In this document: positions 1 through 10,030 of the stretch, piece by piece
How positions within the stretch are numbered: position 1 is the first letter of the stretch
Layout: each line of letters starts with the position of its first letter
Assembly: GCA_022570795.1 (NCBI GenBank)
Contig: JAKUDP010000001.1
Location: 2,852,001 to 2,916,000 of the forward strand
Length of the DNA: 64,000 bases
Origin: Sphaerulina vaccinii
Taxonomy: Eukaryota; Ascomycota; Dothideomycetes; Mycosphaerellales; Mycosphaerellaceae
Direction: 5' to 3'
Translations under genes and position numbers: made by a program
The notes under the pieces: model-generated
Told to the model about the DNA's origin: nothing
The model's input: the letters and a program-made list of their open reading frames with translations, nothing else
Databases searched by the model: none

Positions 1-2694
1 GCTTTGCAGGGACGTATGCCTGGAGAGGTATTCCCGAACCTGAAGCAATTGCTGGGACTATCTGGCGAGCAAGCCGCTGAAAAGGTGGCAACTTATAAGC
101 AGCGGTATCCAGCTGTGCAGGTTGAGCATGTGGAAGCTGTAGGAAGCACCGCTTTTAAGAGCGCAGCATTTCCAAGCGAGCACCCGCCATACAGTGTGGA
201 GGAATTGATTGGCATGGAGTTGGCGAATATCAAGCGAAACGCGGAACTTATGGCAGGAAAGGGTAGCACTGTGAACGATGCGGTCATAACAATACCAGCA
301 TTCTACACAGCAGACGAGAAGCGAGCTGTTGTCATGTCGGCATACTACGCAGGCTTCAATGTCCTTGGTCTCATCTCTGATGGTCTGGCTGTCGGCTTAG
401 ACTACGCGAAGTCTCGCACGTTCCCCGACGTCACGAAAGGCGAGGCGCCAGAGTACCACTTAGTCTACGACATGGGCGCCGGATCTACCACCGCAAGTGT
501 TCTGCGCTTCCAGAGCAAGAGCGTCAAAGACTACGGCAAGCACAATAAGACCATTCAAGAGGTGACTGTGCAGGGCGTCGGATACGATAGGACACTTGGA
601 GGTGATGCTTTGAATCACGTTATACTGGACGACTTCGTGGCGAAGCTCTTGGCCAAGCCAGACGTGCAGAGCCGCGGAACTACTGAAGCCGAGATCAGAT
701 CGAATGGTCGTGCCATGGCTCGCTTCTGGAAAGAGGCCGAGAGAGTCAGGCAAGTGTTGAGCGCGAACTCCGATACTTCAGCAGGGTTCGAGGAGATCCT
801 TCCCGACATTGACCTACGAGTGAAGCTCAACCGAGGAGACTTTGAGAAACTGACAGCTGAGTATGCCGCGCGAGTTGCAACACCACTGGAGGATGCTTTG
901 AAGATGGCCAAGTTGACATCCAAAGACCTCAATTCTGTCATCCTTCATGGAGGCGTCATTCGCACACCATTCGTGCAAAGCCGTCTCGAGGCCGTGATTG
1001 ACGACAAGTCGAAACTGAGGAGCAATGTCAATCCGGACGAGTCTGCTGTTTTTGGTGCAGCATTCAAGGCAGCAAGTCTGTCGCCTAGCTTCAAGGTCAA
1101 AGAGATTCGTGATTCTGAAGCCGCCGTCTATGCTGCCAGTCTCGTCTATCAGGACAATGGAAAGGAGAGGAAGCAAGGTCTTTTCACTCCGACATCACCG
1201 GCCGGCTCAGGTGCGATTACCAAGCAAGTCACATTCAAGGATCGGGAAGACTTCTCCTTCGGCTTCACCCAGACTGTCGAAGGCATTGATCGTCCGATAC
1301 TTGGCATCAAGGTTGAGAACCTGACAGCCTCAGTCGACCAACTCAAGATCAAGTTTGGCTGTGAGAAAGACGACATGATCACCAGATTCAGTGTCAAGCT
1401 GAATGCTAACTTCGCTCTGCCCGATGTCCTGACGGGCAGTGTGGGCTGCGAGGTGGACGATACCGCTAAGCCTGGTAGCGTTGGTGACTCTGTCAAGGGC
1501 TGGCTTGGACTCGGCAAGAAGAAGGACCAGGAGCCACTTGCCGATGGTCAAGATGACTCGCCAGTGGAGGAGGTCGATGCATCTGCATCTACTGCATCTG
1601 GGTCATCGAAAGCATCAAGCTCAACCTCCGCATCGGCAGAGACTACATCTAGCCCACCAAAGAAGCACATTGAGGTTGTGATGCTGAAGTTCAGCACTTC
1701 GCCACAAGGCAACGCGCAGCCAGATGCTGCACAGATCCAGCGAGTGGGCGACAGGCTGAAGAAGTTCGATGCTTCCGACATGGCACGTACCGCCCGAGAC
1801 GAAGCTCAGAATGTGTTGGAAAGCTACACCTACTCTGTGCGTGATTTCCTGGAGAACGTAGACTTCAGCGCAGTCAGCACCCCGGCACAGCGCGATGCCA
1901 TTAGCAAGCTTTTGCAGACTACCAAAGACTGGATGGAGTCGGGAGAGCCTGGCAAAGCCACGACGGATGTTCTGAAAGAGAAGTATCAGGCTCTCAAAGA
2001 CCTTGTCGATCCCATCAAGACACGTCGAACTGAAAGCACGCAACGTGTAACACTGGTACCTGCTCTGCAAAAGAGCTTGGAGAAGGCGAAGAAATCCATA
2101 GCCAAGTACCAGGACAAGATCGATAAGGCGAAGGCGTCTCTCACTGCATCAAGCTCGAGCACGTCAACCCAGACGCCTTCGGCATCTAGCAACGCAGACA
2201 ACTTGGAGGAGGCAGACACCAGCAGCACAGCTGCAGCAAAGGCGACAGATGAGCCTTCACCTCTTGTAAATTTGGACATGACGAGCATTAATGAGAAGTA
2301 CGAAGAGATCAAAACCTGGCTCGCTGAGAAAGTGGCCGAGCAGGAGAAGCTCAAGCCGTTCGATGAGCCTGTGCTGCTGGTCAAGGATATCGAAAGACGA
2401 TCGATGGAGCTCAGCGATGCAGTGGCAGATCTTGTACGAAGAGCCTCGATCAAGCCTGCACCGAAGAAGCAGCCACCGAAGCCAAAGGCATCGCCAAAGC
2501 CAAAGCCTAGCAAGAAGGCAGAAGGCGATGATGCCACGCCTGAGGAGCCTGCGCCAGCAGATGGCCCGGAGGCTGAGGACGACAAGCCAGTTAAAGGTGG
2601 CGAGAGCATTGAAGATATGATGGACTGGTTGAACAAGGCCAAGGATAAGGCTAAAGATTCTGAAGTCCCACCACCAAAGCGTGATGAGTTGTAG
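1..2694 (+). CDS. LHS1: ER-lumenal Hsp70-family chaperone, LHS1/ORP150 type (5' end outside window)
   Basis: The frame is open from the left edge, so the signal peptide and first part of the ATPase domain are missing. About 897 codons are visible. The first ~370 residues read as an Hsp70 nucleotide-binding domain: a second phosphate motif (VYDMGAGSTTASVLRF, ~155-170) and an adenosine motif (ILHGGVIRTPF, ~315). A beta-rich region follows, then a Ser/Thr-rich acidic linker (~500-560), a helical segment with low-complexity Ser/Pro/Lys stretches, and a C-terminal RDEL, an ER-retrieval signal used in filamentous fungi. The large size, loop insertions and RDEL mark the Hsp110/Grp170-like Lhs1 group, which acts as nucleotide exchange factor for BiP/Kar2 during import and folding in the ER. 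No intron is seen in this part. Family assignment is strong; the start codon cannot be given. Confidence 0.92.
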   Translation, partial: ALQGRMPGEVFPNLKQLLGLSGEQAAEKVATYKQRYPAVQVEHVEAVGSTAFKSAAFPSEHPPYSVEELIGMELANIKRNAELMAGKGSTVNDAVITIPAFYTADEKRAVVMSAYYAGFNVLGLISDGLAVGLDYAKSRTFPDVTKGEAPEYHLVYDMGAGSTTASVLRFQSKSVKDYGKHNKTIQEVTVQGVGYDRTLGGDALNHVILDDFVAKLLAKPDVQSRGTTEAEIRSNGRAMARFWKEAERVRQVLSANSDTSAGFEEILPDIDLRVKLNRGDFEKLTAEYAARVATPLEDALKMAKLTSKDLNSVILHGGVIRTPFVQSRLEAVIDDKSKLRSNVNPDESAVFGAAFKAASLSPSFKVKEIRDSEAAVYAASLVYQDNGKERKQGLFTPTSPAGSGAITKQVTFKDREDFSFGFTQTVEGIDRPILGIKVENLTASVDQLKIKFGCEKDDMITRFSVKLNANFALPDVLTGSVGCEVDDTAKPGSVGDSVKGWLGLGKKKDQEPLADGQDDSPVEEVDASASTASGSSKASSSTSASAETTSSPPKKHIEVVMLKFSTSPQGNAQPDAAQIQRVGDRLKKFDASDMARTARDEAQNVLESYTYSVRDFLENVDFSAVSTPAQRDAISKLLQTTKDWMESGEPGKATTDVLKEKYQALKDLVDPIKTRRTESTQRVTLVPALQKSLEKAKKSIAKYQDKIDKAKASLTASSSSTSTQTPSASSNADNLEEADTSSTAAAKATDEPSPLVNLDMTSINEKYEEIKTWLAEKVAEQEKLKPFDEPVLLVKDIERRSMELSDAVADLVRRASIKPAPKKQPPKPKASPKPKPSKKAEGDDATPEEPAPADGPEAEDDKPVKGGESIEDMMDWLNKAKDKAKDSEVPPPKRDEL

Positions 2695-3077
2695 TTGCAT
2701 ATAGCGTAGCAAATAGAGATGCATAGATGCATATTGTTCTTGTATCAAGCAACTCTAGCCAAATTTGTTCGAAATATTTGTTCAAGATATTGACCGTACT
2801 CCATGAAATATTGACTCTTTCGACCTCACTTCGCAGGCCCACTTTTTCCACCACAGCTAAAAAAGACATATATCACCGCAACCAACGCAAAGAACACGTC
2901 TGCGTATATCAATCTAATAGTGTCATCTTCGCACAGCAAAAAGAGTAGCATCACAATCTTATCACGTTACACAAACATCAGTCAAAAATGCAAAAGAAGA
3001 GGATTGTGGAGGCTTTTCGCCACCTAACATATCTGGACATCTGGAATTGTGTGAACACAGCTAGTGCGGTATTGAAT
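2695..3077. other. Intergenic, 3' flank of LHS1
   Basis: AT-richer spacer downstream of the LHS1 stop. No ORF with recognisable protein content and no repeat seen. It probably holds the LHS1 terminator. Confidence 0.6.
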
Positions 3078-3196
3078 TGCTCGCACTGAGAATCGAACTC
3101 AGATTTTAGGATGCCTGTGACACAGGGAGTCTGCTTTGGAAGCAGTCATACTGATGAGGTATGAGACCTACGTCCTAACCGTTAGACGATGCTATT
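3078..3196 (-). tRNA. tRNA-like element with a long anticodon-loop insertion, possibly degenerate
   Basis: Read on the minus strand from 3196. There is a canonical D-arm (GTCT AACGGTTA GGAC, A-box like) and a perfect T-arm (CTGAG TTCGATT CTCAG, B-box like), followed by TGCGAGC and an A discriminator. About 45 nt of extra sequence sits after a CTCATAC loop, which could give a CAT anticodon. The 5' acceptor strand (AATAGCA) pairs poorly with TGCGAGC, and the anticodon stem has a mismatch. It may be an intron-containing tRNA, a decayed tRNA, or a tRNA-derived repeat. Isotype is unresolved. Confidence 0.45.
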
Positions 3197-3787
3197 CAAC
3201 TGTTAGTGAATAGTCTTGGGATGCATGTTGAGGATGGTGAGATGTACCAAGCTGTTTTGCGTGATTGGATAGTGGTGGCCGGTGCGCGGTTGAATATGGA
3301 GCTTCATGATGGGGTGGCCGAGGACGGCGAGGTGCGAAAGTATCCAAGATGTGGGCGGAAAATGCTCGAAATTCGATGTGCCAAGTCCAGACCTTGCGGG
3401 GTCAAGGAGGGCTCGGCCTGATCATGACAGTACCCTACGGGGACCACCGTGCAGCTTGTGGTTCAATTTCATGTATGATGAGAATTTTGGATATTTCAAC
3501 AGTCGTCCCAGTCTAGCGGGCAATCGATAAGTCGTTGGCGTAGCTGATGCTCGAGTAATTACAAAGGTCGCCAAGACATCTGAGCCTATTGACTGTGGCT
3601 GTTGAAGCTTGTTCTCCTGGCTTGATGAACGGGGTGATTGTTTTGCCTATTGCATGGTACAATTTTTGCTTCCTTAGTCTTGTCACTTAGGGCATTCGTA
3701 CCGTATGGCAATAGCTGCATCTGGCCTTGTATATACTAAATGTGAAGCAGCATATTGCTCAATGCTCCTATGGGAGCATTATTCATT
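3197..3787. other. Intergenic, nothing recognised
   Basis: Spacer between the tRNA-like element and the 3' end of the thioesterase gene. Short ORFs here show no family features. Confidence 0.6.
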
Positions 3788-4333
3788 TCATATCTTCGCA
3801 TCAGCATCAGCATCAACATTATACTTATTATGCTCACAAGTCACCAGAGCAACACCATCCTTCTCCCTCTTCATCACAGCCCTCAATAAAGCTATTCTCT
3901 TCCCAACATGTACAGTCTCACACCCCATAAGCAGCACCTCTCCTTGTACAGCCGGCCTCAGATACACAAAGTTGATTGTCCTGCACAATCCTAGACTCTG
4001 CCAGAATCCAGGCTTCGCAATGGGATACAACGCCCACGTCGTCGCACACTCAAACATTGCAGAAGTGACTCCTGCATGCAATGTGCCCATCGGATTCAGA
4101 AATTCGGGTTGTAGAGTGAATCGAAAAGTGGCTTTGCACATTTTGTCGGAGAGCTTCTCAGCTGAGACGATTTCAACTGCGTCGAGCCAGGGCAGTAGAA
4201 AGTTCTGGGCGGGAATCTTGTCATACTGAGATGCTGTTAGTATTATATAGGATATGATATGGTGAATGCGGAGTAAGGTTTGTGCTTGCGTGCCTACCTT
4301 GGCTCTTGCTTCACCTCGCAACAAGGCCTTCAT
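3788..4333 (-). CDS. Hotdog-fold thioesterase (PaaI/ACOT13-like)
   Basis: Two exons: 4298-4333 and 3788-4225. The 72-nt intron 4226-4297 (GTAGGC...CTAAC...CTCAG) is in frame and stop-free, so a naive reading would retain it as 24 extra residues. Spliced product is ~157 aa, a normal size for single-domain thioesterases. The segment LNPMGTLHAGVTSAMFECAT matches the hotdog 'G-x-x-H-G-G' helix region, here with A for the second G, and is followed by a beta strand NFVYLRPAVQGEVLL. Such enzymes hydrolyse acyl-CoA thioesters; the substrate is not predictable. The first in-frame ATG is at 4333. The frame stays open upstream to a GTG at 4360, so a further 5' exon is possible. Confidence 0.72.
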   Translation of the reverse strand: MKALLRGEARAKVGTQAQTLLRIHHIISYIILTASQYDKIPAQNFLLPWLDAVEIVSAEKLSDKMCKATFRFTLQPEFLNPMGTLHAGVTSAMFECATTWALYPIAKPGFWQSLGLCRTINFVYLRPAVQGEVLLMGCETVHVGKRIALLRAVMKREKDGVALVTCEHNKYNVDADADAKI

Positions 4334-5336
4334 CTCTGCTGGTGCGTGCCATGATTTCACTTTCGTGAGTCAAAAGCTATCCTAGGCGCTCGAGTGTGCT
4401 GGCAGAAGCTGTCGACTTCAAAAGGTTCTCGTAAATGGATGTCAAGCCGAGGTAAACATTGTTGAGATCTATGAGTCTCAAGTCTTGACAAGTAGACACA
4501 TCATCTCTACTACTAGCGATAGCTGGAATACCGTGCTGCTTCATTAGCTCCGAGCTGCGTGGTTAAAGCTCTCAAGTCGAGAAGAGCTCTCGTCCATCTG
4601 GCACCTCATGTTGCCGAGTGAAAGGAAGCATTATCAGCGTTGTGCTCGCCAGAGACTCAAGGCAACAGGCAGGCGCGCAAGAGACATAATGAGGAGAAGT
4701 GAACAACCGATTCGGCATTCATGTTGATGTTACTTTGATGTCGATGTCGAACGCGAACCAAACACGCACGCCAAAACAAAAAGCGCCAAGACTCACTGTG
4801 ACAGCACTCCTCGATCTCTCTTCTTCCATCTTCTCTACGACAACATTGAAGGTTCCCAGACATCCCGTGTCCTCTTCACAATCACTCAGTGGCCCAGTAC
4901 GCAGTGCCTGGTATATATCGCCGTCTCATGAAGAGCGACGCAGCAGGCGCCGGCGTGGTTTCAGATCCCCTCCATTTCCTTCTGGTCCGAGAGTCAAGCC
5001 TGCACGATACCAAGGTGTGAACGGCCCTTCGGCCAACAGTGCAGTTGGGGAGCAAGACTATCAGCTATCCCCGAGATACAAGATCTCTCCAGAGATTGCA
5101 CTTACGATTCATGACACGATGATCAAACAAGCTTCACATAGCACGAGTTTCAAGGATGATTATAGCACACTGCTGAGCCTTTGGGTTTGCACATCGTCAC
5201 GAGCGCAGCATGGGGTCTTGATATCACACTGGCAAGTACAGTCTACACGTCAAGTCTGCTGGTCTCGCCATCCTGAATACACACTTCACTTGACATCGAT
5301 CTTTCATGCAGCATCGCATCGGTTCTGTTACTCACA
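4334..5336. other. Intergenic / shared upstream region
   Basis: Divergent spacer between the thioesterase (minus) and the secreted-protein gene (plus). A 240-codon open stretch at 4699-5421 has no family features and overlaps the next gene's signal peptide in another frame; I do not call it. Confidence 0.6.
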
Positions 5337-6586
5337 ATGGCGATCACGTTTCGCAAAGTCCTTCTATTCATTCCATCACTCTGCTCGGCCTTCAGACTAC
5401 CTACAGATGGCTCTTCTCTAGCCAAACGCCAGTCAACACTTCCCGACTACGCTCAACGAAACCTAGACACCATACGCAAGATCTACAATCTCACAGTCTA
5501 TCCCAATAACGTCCCGATCGTCCAGCAAGGCGCGAAGGCTGTTCCACCAGGTCTCTTCAACGAAAATGCAACGGGACGAGTTTCTCCAGTCGGCAATTTC
5601 TCAGGCTTTGACGACTCCATCGAATACTTCTTCGCGCTAGCTCCGACTCCCCAAGCACAGATGGGCATCGGATTCTACCAGGCAGATGTACTAGAGTTCA
5701 CATCTGGCTGTCCAGAAGTCGCGGCATCATTGGTATATCTGCGAACAGGACATCTTGGCGATAATGGAACGCTGGATAAGTCTAAGCCGACTACTACATT
5801 GTCCCAGGTAAGCTTTACATCGAGGGCTCAGGAAAGTGCTCCTTGCCGGCCTCTCTGCGATCTTGCACTGTCTATGCTACTAAAAGCAGCCTCGGCGTGC
5901 GAACGAAGTTGATACTCGGAACGGAGAGGATGTATCGAATACTAGGCTTCGTGTCTAACGTCTCTCGCAATCGCAACTGTCTATGCAGCTCAGCGCCGAG
6001 ACAGTGCATAGCGGCAAAGTTCATTCTCCTCGAGCCTTGCATGTACATGGTGGAAATCGATCTGCAGGCTGACCTCCGCTCCCAGGTCGCATTCTGGCGT
6101 TTCGACGACACCGGCAAAGTCCTCAAATACCACGCCTGGATCCCCAACCTGCAAGCCTGGACAGCAGCAGCAACAGGACAAGATCTCGGAAACTTCGCAA
6201 TACAAACACTAGCGAAGACGATTCTCTGTCCTACGATTCAAAAGCAATGCAGCGGCTCCAATCAGCAATACTCCAACGTCCTGGACTGCGTAGCACAACT
6301 TGAACTGAAACCTTTTGGTTCTTTCGACGAGGCTTGGGGCGATAATATTGCTTGTCGGACGATTCATCTGATCTTGACGAAGGTTAGGCCGGAAGTACAT
6401 TGTCCTCATGTGGGACCGAAGGGTGGAAGTCCACCAGATAATTATAAGTGTGTGGATATTGATTATAGTAAGGAGTACTTTGATGATGACACGCTCTTTG
6501 GCGCGCCAGAGGGAGATGTCTTTACCTGTGGAGGACCTTTGCCATTTGGTGAGGGCATCGATGGGGCGAGGATGGGGAGGATGTGA
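5337..6586 (+). CDS. Secreted protein of unknown function (two exons)
   Basis: Exons 5337-5807 and 6086-6586, about 323 aa. The 278-nt intron opens with GTAAGC and closes with CTCCCAG. This join keeps phase 0 and restores a continuous reading (TTTLSQ / VAFWRFDDTGK) that other acceptors break. The N-terminus is a signal peptide (residues ~1-19) followed by a Lys-Arg site at ~29-30 that Kex2 could cut. The C-terminal half has about eight cysteines and a run of conserved-looking motifs (WGDNIACRTIHL, HCPHVGPKGG). I recognise this as a type of secreted protein common in ascomycetes but know no assigned function; there is no catalytic motif I can name. Extracellular location is inferred from the leader. 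Confidence 0.75.
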
Positions 6587-7356
6587 TGAACAGCCAGTGA
6601 GAGCAGCATACTAGATCAGATGTCGAGGATTTCCTGCCTGGTCATAGATCTGCAAGTATGATGAGCATACCTGGGTTTCTGATGGTACCATGTCCCTTTG
6701 CGCTGAAAGATCTTCGCTGAGCCTCGAAATCGGGTCCGAATTTCATGTTCCCCAACAATATACTTGAGATCGGGCACAACGCAGTCAGTTGTTGCTTGTT
6801 TACCTGTCTCTGCCGTGTCCTCGCGATCATGCCATCTTCTTCGGCATTAGGCTAGCATCACATCAACACTATGCATCGGAGACAAAGACTCCCATCTCGT
6901 TAGGCAACCCCACGCTGTGTTTCTAGATGTGCTTGCTCAGGTTCGAGCTCGTGTGAAGGATTGGAGCTAATCGTCTTACTGTACATGAGAAATGAAGTGA
7001 GATCGTCTGATAAGAATGTCTTCATTGTGTCATTTTCATACTCATCTACCTCGTATTCGAGCTGCGCCACCTCAGCTGCAGTACTCATCAATACGAGGAT
7101 ACGACAACGCTGTCATGCATCGTAATACATTCCAGTCATCGATGGAGGTTGCTTGTAACCACTGCGGACACCATACGATGCTCCAGCCGGCATATCATCC
7201 ACACTTGCGCTATGCTACCTCGAATAGCCGTCGGCGGCTTACCTGACTCGTCTTCTATCGCGTTGGAGAAGAGCTGTCATGACACCTGCCACATCGCATC
7301 TTGAGCTCAATCACGAAAGTCGGCCATCGCAATCGTTTCATCTCGATTCAGTCCCC
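6587..7356. other. Intergenic, convergent 3' flanks
   Basis: Lies between the secreted-protein gene (plus) and pyrG (minus). Only short, unrecognisable ORFs are present. Confidence 0.6.
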
Positions 7357-8514
7357 TCAACGCCTCTGCGCACGCAGCGACTTCACGCGGTTACGATACG
7401 CCTCCCAGCCCTGTCTTCTATACTCAATGGCTACCTTCATGCGCTCTCCAGGTGGCGCAGCAATGATCCCTCGTCCCACGATGATCACATCCGTGCCTCC
7501 TTGACCAATAACCTTATCCGGAGTATTGTATTGCTGTCCTTTCCCATCACCTCCAGCTTGAAGCTGTACACCAGGAGTCATCGTGATGAAGTTATCCTCG
7601 GGTGCTTGGTTTAGCGATTGCTGGGCAATGAAGCCCATAACAAAGTCCTTGTTCTCTCGTGCATGCTTAAGGCAATCTGCTGTGTACTCTGGCGTGAAGT
7701 AGTTGTTCGCACTACTCATTTGTGCAAGCAGTAGCAAGGAGCGGAAGAAAGGTGGTGGGCCAAGCTGATTGAGAGCTTCCGGATCGTCTCCCTCGTCACT
7801 GCTATCCGTTGACGAGACGCGTGAGATCGAAGGTCGAATGTGAGGTTGTGGGCTAATAGCTTCTGACTTCATGCTGATCGTTGTGCTGACGGATACCACC
7901 GACTGCTTCCGTATCCTGTCGTATGAATCTTCTTCTTCATACTCATCTGCAGAGTGTACGCCATTGGCATCGTGTCCATCATCTTCTGATTCTTCCTCAC
8001 TCTCGAAGTCGTCCACAGGAGGCACTTTCGGCGAAGCTCTGATATCCGTAGAAACAGAAGTATTGTGCGAATTGATTGCTTTCTGTGCTACTTCTGCCAA
8101 AGCTGGAATGATCGCTGCTCCAGAGTGAATGCTCGCGTTGACGATCGGTGCCCACCGCACAATAGAGAGCGGCCCACTGCTGTACTGCAGCTGTACAGTA
8201 TTTCCAATATCGAAGAACTTCCTATCTTCAAACACCAAGAACTTCTTACGCCGCGAGATCTCATTCAACCCTCTTATAGTCTTCTCTCCAAAGTCGCTGA
8301 TGATGTCCGCGTGTGTCTTAAGAATGCATATGTGATCTCCAACTTCTTCTGCTACTCGCAGTAGCTCGTTTGTCGTCGTGACATCTGCAGACACGCACAG
8401 ATTGGTTCGCTTGATGTGAATGAGGCGGTAGAGGTATGTCGCGAGAGGAGTGAGATTTGGTTGCTCGGATCGTTCAGCATAAGTCTGAGCCAAAGTCGGA
8501 TGGCGAGGAGCCAT
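7357..8514 (-). CDS. pyrG: Orotidine-5'-phosphate decarboxylase
   Basis: Single exon, 385 aa, with a clear ATG at 8514. The enzyme converts OMP to UMP, the last step of de novo pyrimidine synthesis, in the cytosol. The substrate/catalytic motifs are present: KTHAD at ~66-70 and FEDRKFFDIGNT at ~95-106 with its Lys and Asp residues. The C-terminal phosphate-binding end (IIVGRGI, then the YRRQGWEAY helix) is intact. Residues ~150-255 form a long acidic, Ser-rich insertion between barrel strands, known in filamentous-ascomycete enzymes but absent from yeast Ura3, which is ~265 aa. The promoter side just above the ATG carries a pyrimidine/purine tract (8519-8554). Confidence 0.95.
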   Translation of the reverse strand: MAPRHPTLAQTYAERSEQPNLTPLATYLYRLIHIKRTNLCVSADVTTTNELLRVAEEVGDHICILKTHADIISDFGEKTIRGLNEISRRKKFLVFEDRKFFDIGNTVQLQYSSGPLSIVRWAPIVNASIHSGAAIIPALAEVAQKAINSHNTSVSTDIRASPKVPPVDDFESEEESEDDGHDANGVHSADEYEEEDSYDRIRKQSVVSVSTTISMKSEAISPQPHIRPSISRVSSTDSSDEGDDPEALNQLGPPPFFRSLLLLAQMSSANNYFTPEYTADCLKHARENKDFVMGFIAQQSLNQAPEDNFITMTPGVQLQAGGDGKGQQYNTPDKVIGQGGTDVIIVGRGIIAAPPGERMKVAIEYRRQGWEAYRNRVKSLRAQRR

Positions 8515-10030
8515 CTTGCTTTCTTTCTTCCTTTCTTCTCCTTCCTTCCTTCGTAGGCGGCTAAGGGCTTTGTGAAGCTCGTGAACCTGGTCGGATTGGC
8601 AGGGCTATCAAGCTGGAGCAGACAGGTTGTTACTGCAATGGCTGGCGTGGAGCTTGATATGTGCGGTATGGGTAGAGGGAGTGTGGTGGTGTGTGTGTGT
8701 TCGGGAAACTTCTTGTGCTCCTGTTGGCGAATGTGCGAATGTGCGAATGTGCTGTGCCGCAAACAAAACCAAGCTCCACTGCAGAGACAGACGCGTACGA
8801 CTGACTGACAATTTTCTCAAGCGCAGAGAAGAGTCCCTCCTTGTTGGTCGATAGTCTAGCAAATCGGCCCCAGACTCTGCCCTGCAAATGGATGGAAAGG
8901 GTCTAGATGTTCCTGACTGTCTCTCCGCTTCGGTGATATAGACTCTAATGATACTGTACTAGAGTGCGACTCTTCTTCTTCTTCAATGCCTTATTACTCG
9001 AACAAGAAGAAATCTGCCCTTGTTATACCCAATTCACCTTCCCTGCCACTCCTCGGTCTATATCATCTTAAATTCTGCCCCTCGTTCGAAACTCTCTGAA
9101 AATCCCCAAGACACGCCAGGACGACGCCGCATCGGATGTCCCTCATCACTTTGAGAAGACCGCCCCGGCCCTTGTTGCTGGTCTTCTGCAGGTGATAGCG
9201 GCCTCGGCGCGACAGCAATGCACGTTTAATTCACTTCTGACGAATCATTGCGTCTGGAGCAATACCGGACGACCCTTGGGCGGTAGACCGATACCATGGC
9301 CACAGCATTGAGACATGGTGGGGCTCCTCTTCTCTTCTCATAACTACATCTGGGTCGTCACATCACATTATTTGTTGTCGTTGTTGTACAACAGTTCTTT
9401 TCTCTGACGATCCACTGCTACGTGTAGGGCTAAGGGATGCAGGTGTACGTGTTCCGACCACTCCAAGCGAGTCGATGGACTCGTGAAGAAACGAAACTGC
9501 TGACCGACTTCCACCCGTCTTGAAGGGAAGCGTTGGTGAAGCCCAAATATTGATTATAATGCCTATATTGCATGTCGTGCATCTGCAGCAGCTCACCAGG
9601 CGTCTCAGCTGCACGCTCATCAAAGTGCTCCAGCTGCGAGAGCAATCAATTGACGCCATATCCCATCTGCAAGTCATACAGTTCGCAGATCTGCTGGCAC
9701 GAACAGATCTCCAGAAATGCTGTATCAGGTAAGAGAGGATCGTCTCAAGTAGAATTTGGTACGACAGTGCAAGCATAAGCAAGAGCCGCATGCAGGGCAA
9801 GCAGATCAATCTCGAATCTGATCAGTCTCAATAGGCGAAGCCGGCAGACTGCACTTCTGAAACGCAGTCGACTTGTTGGAAAAGGCTTCTCGCATTTCAC
9901 ATTACATCGTCAATTGGTGGAATTGTTCTCAAAGCTGTGGTGTCGTGTGGGTATCGCTATATCTCTTACTCTTCACAGTCCTCTGCACCTTTTCGTCACA
10001 ATTATCACATACATCCTGTTGCGATGATCA
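8515..10030. other. Intergenic: pyrG promoter side and FET3 3' flank
   Basis: No supported gene. Near the left end is a CT-rich tract (8519-8554), and at about 8727-8752 an 8-bp unit (GCGAATGT) is repeated three times. The other ORFs here are short and mutually overlapping. Confidence 0.6.
8727..8752. repeat. Short tandem repeat, three copies of an 8-bp unit
   Basis: GCGAATGT repeated three times in the pyrG upstream region, about 215 bp before the start codon. Confidence 0.8.

Noticed and set aside
1986..2732. 248-codon minus-strand ORF
   Set aside because: Antisense shadow of the LHS1 coding region; its Ser/Leu-rich text mirrors the Lys/Glu/Ala-rich sense strand.
3150..3175. CTGATGAGG, resembling part of a hammerhead ribozyme core
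   Set aside because: The GAAA and closing stem required for a hammerhead are not found downstream; the text lies in the insert of the tRNA-like element.
4699..5421. 240-codon plus-strand ORF
   Set aside because: No family features, reads through an intergenic region and overlaps the signal peptide of the next gene in another frame.
5808..5988. Shorter intron choices in the secreted-protein gene
   Set aside because: Acceptors at 5988 and 6004 either change the frame or add text that breaks the run TTTLSQ / VAFWRFDDTGK; the acceptor at 6085 keeps phase.
9363..9809. 148-codon minus ORF between pyrG and FET3
   Set aside because: No family features; several frames are open over the same stretch.
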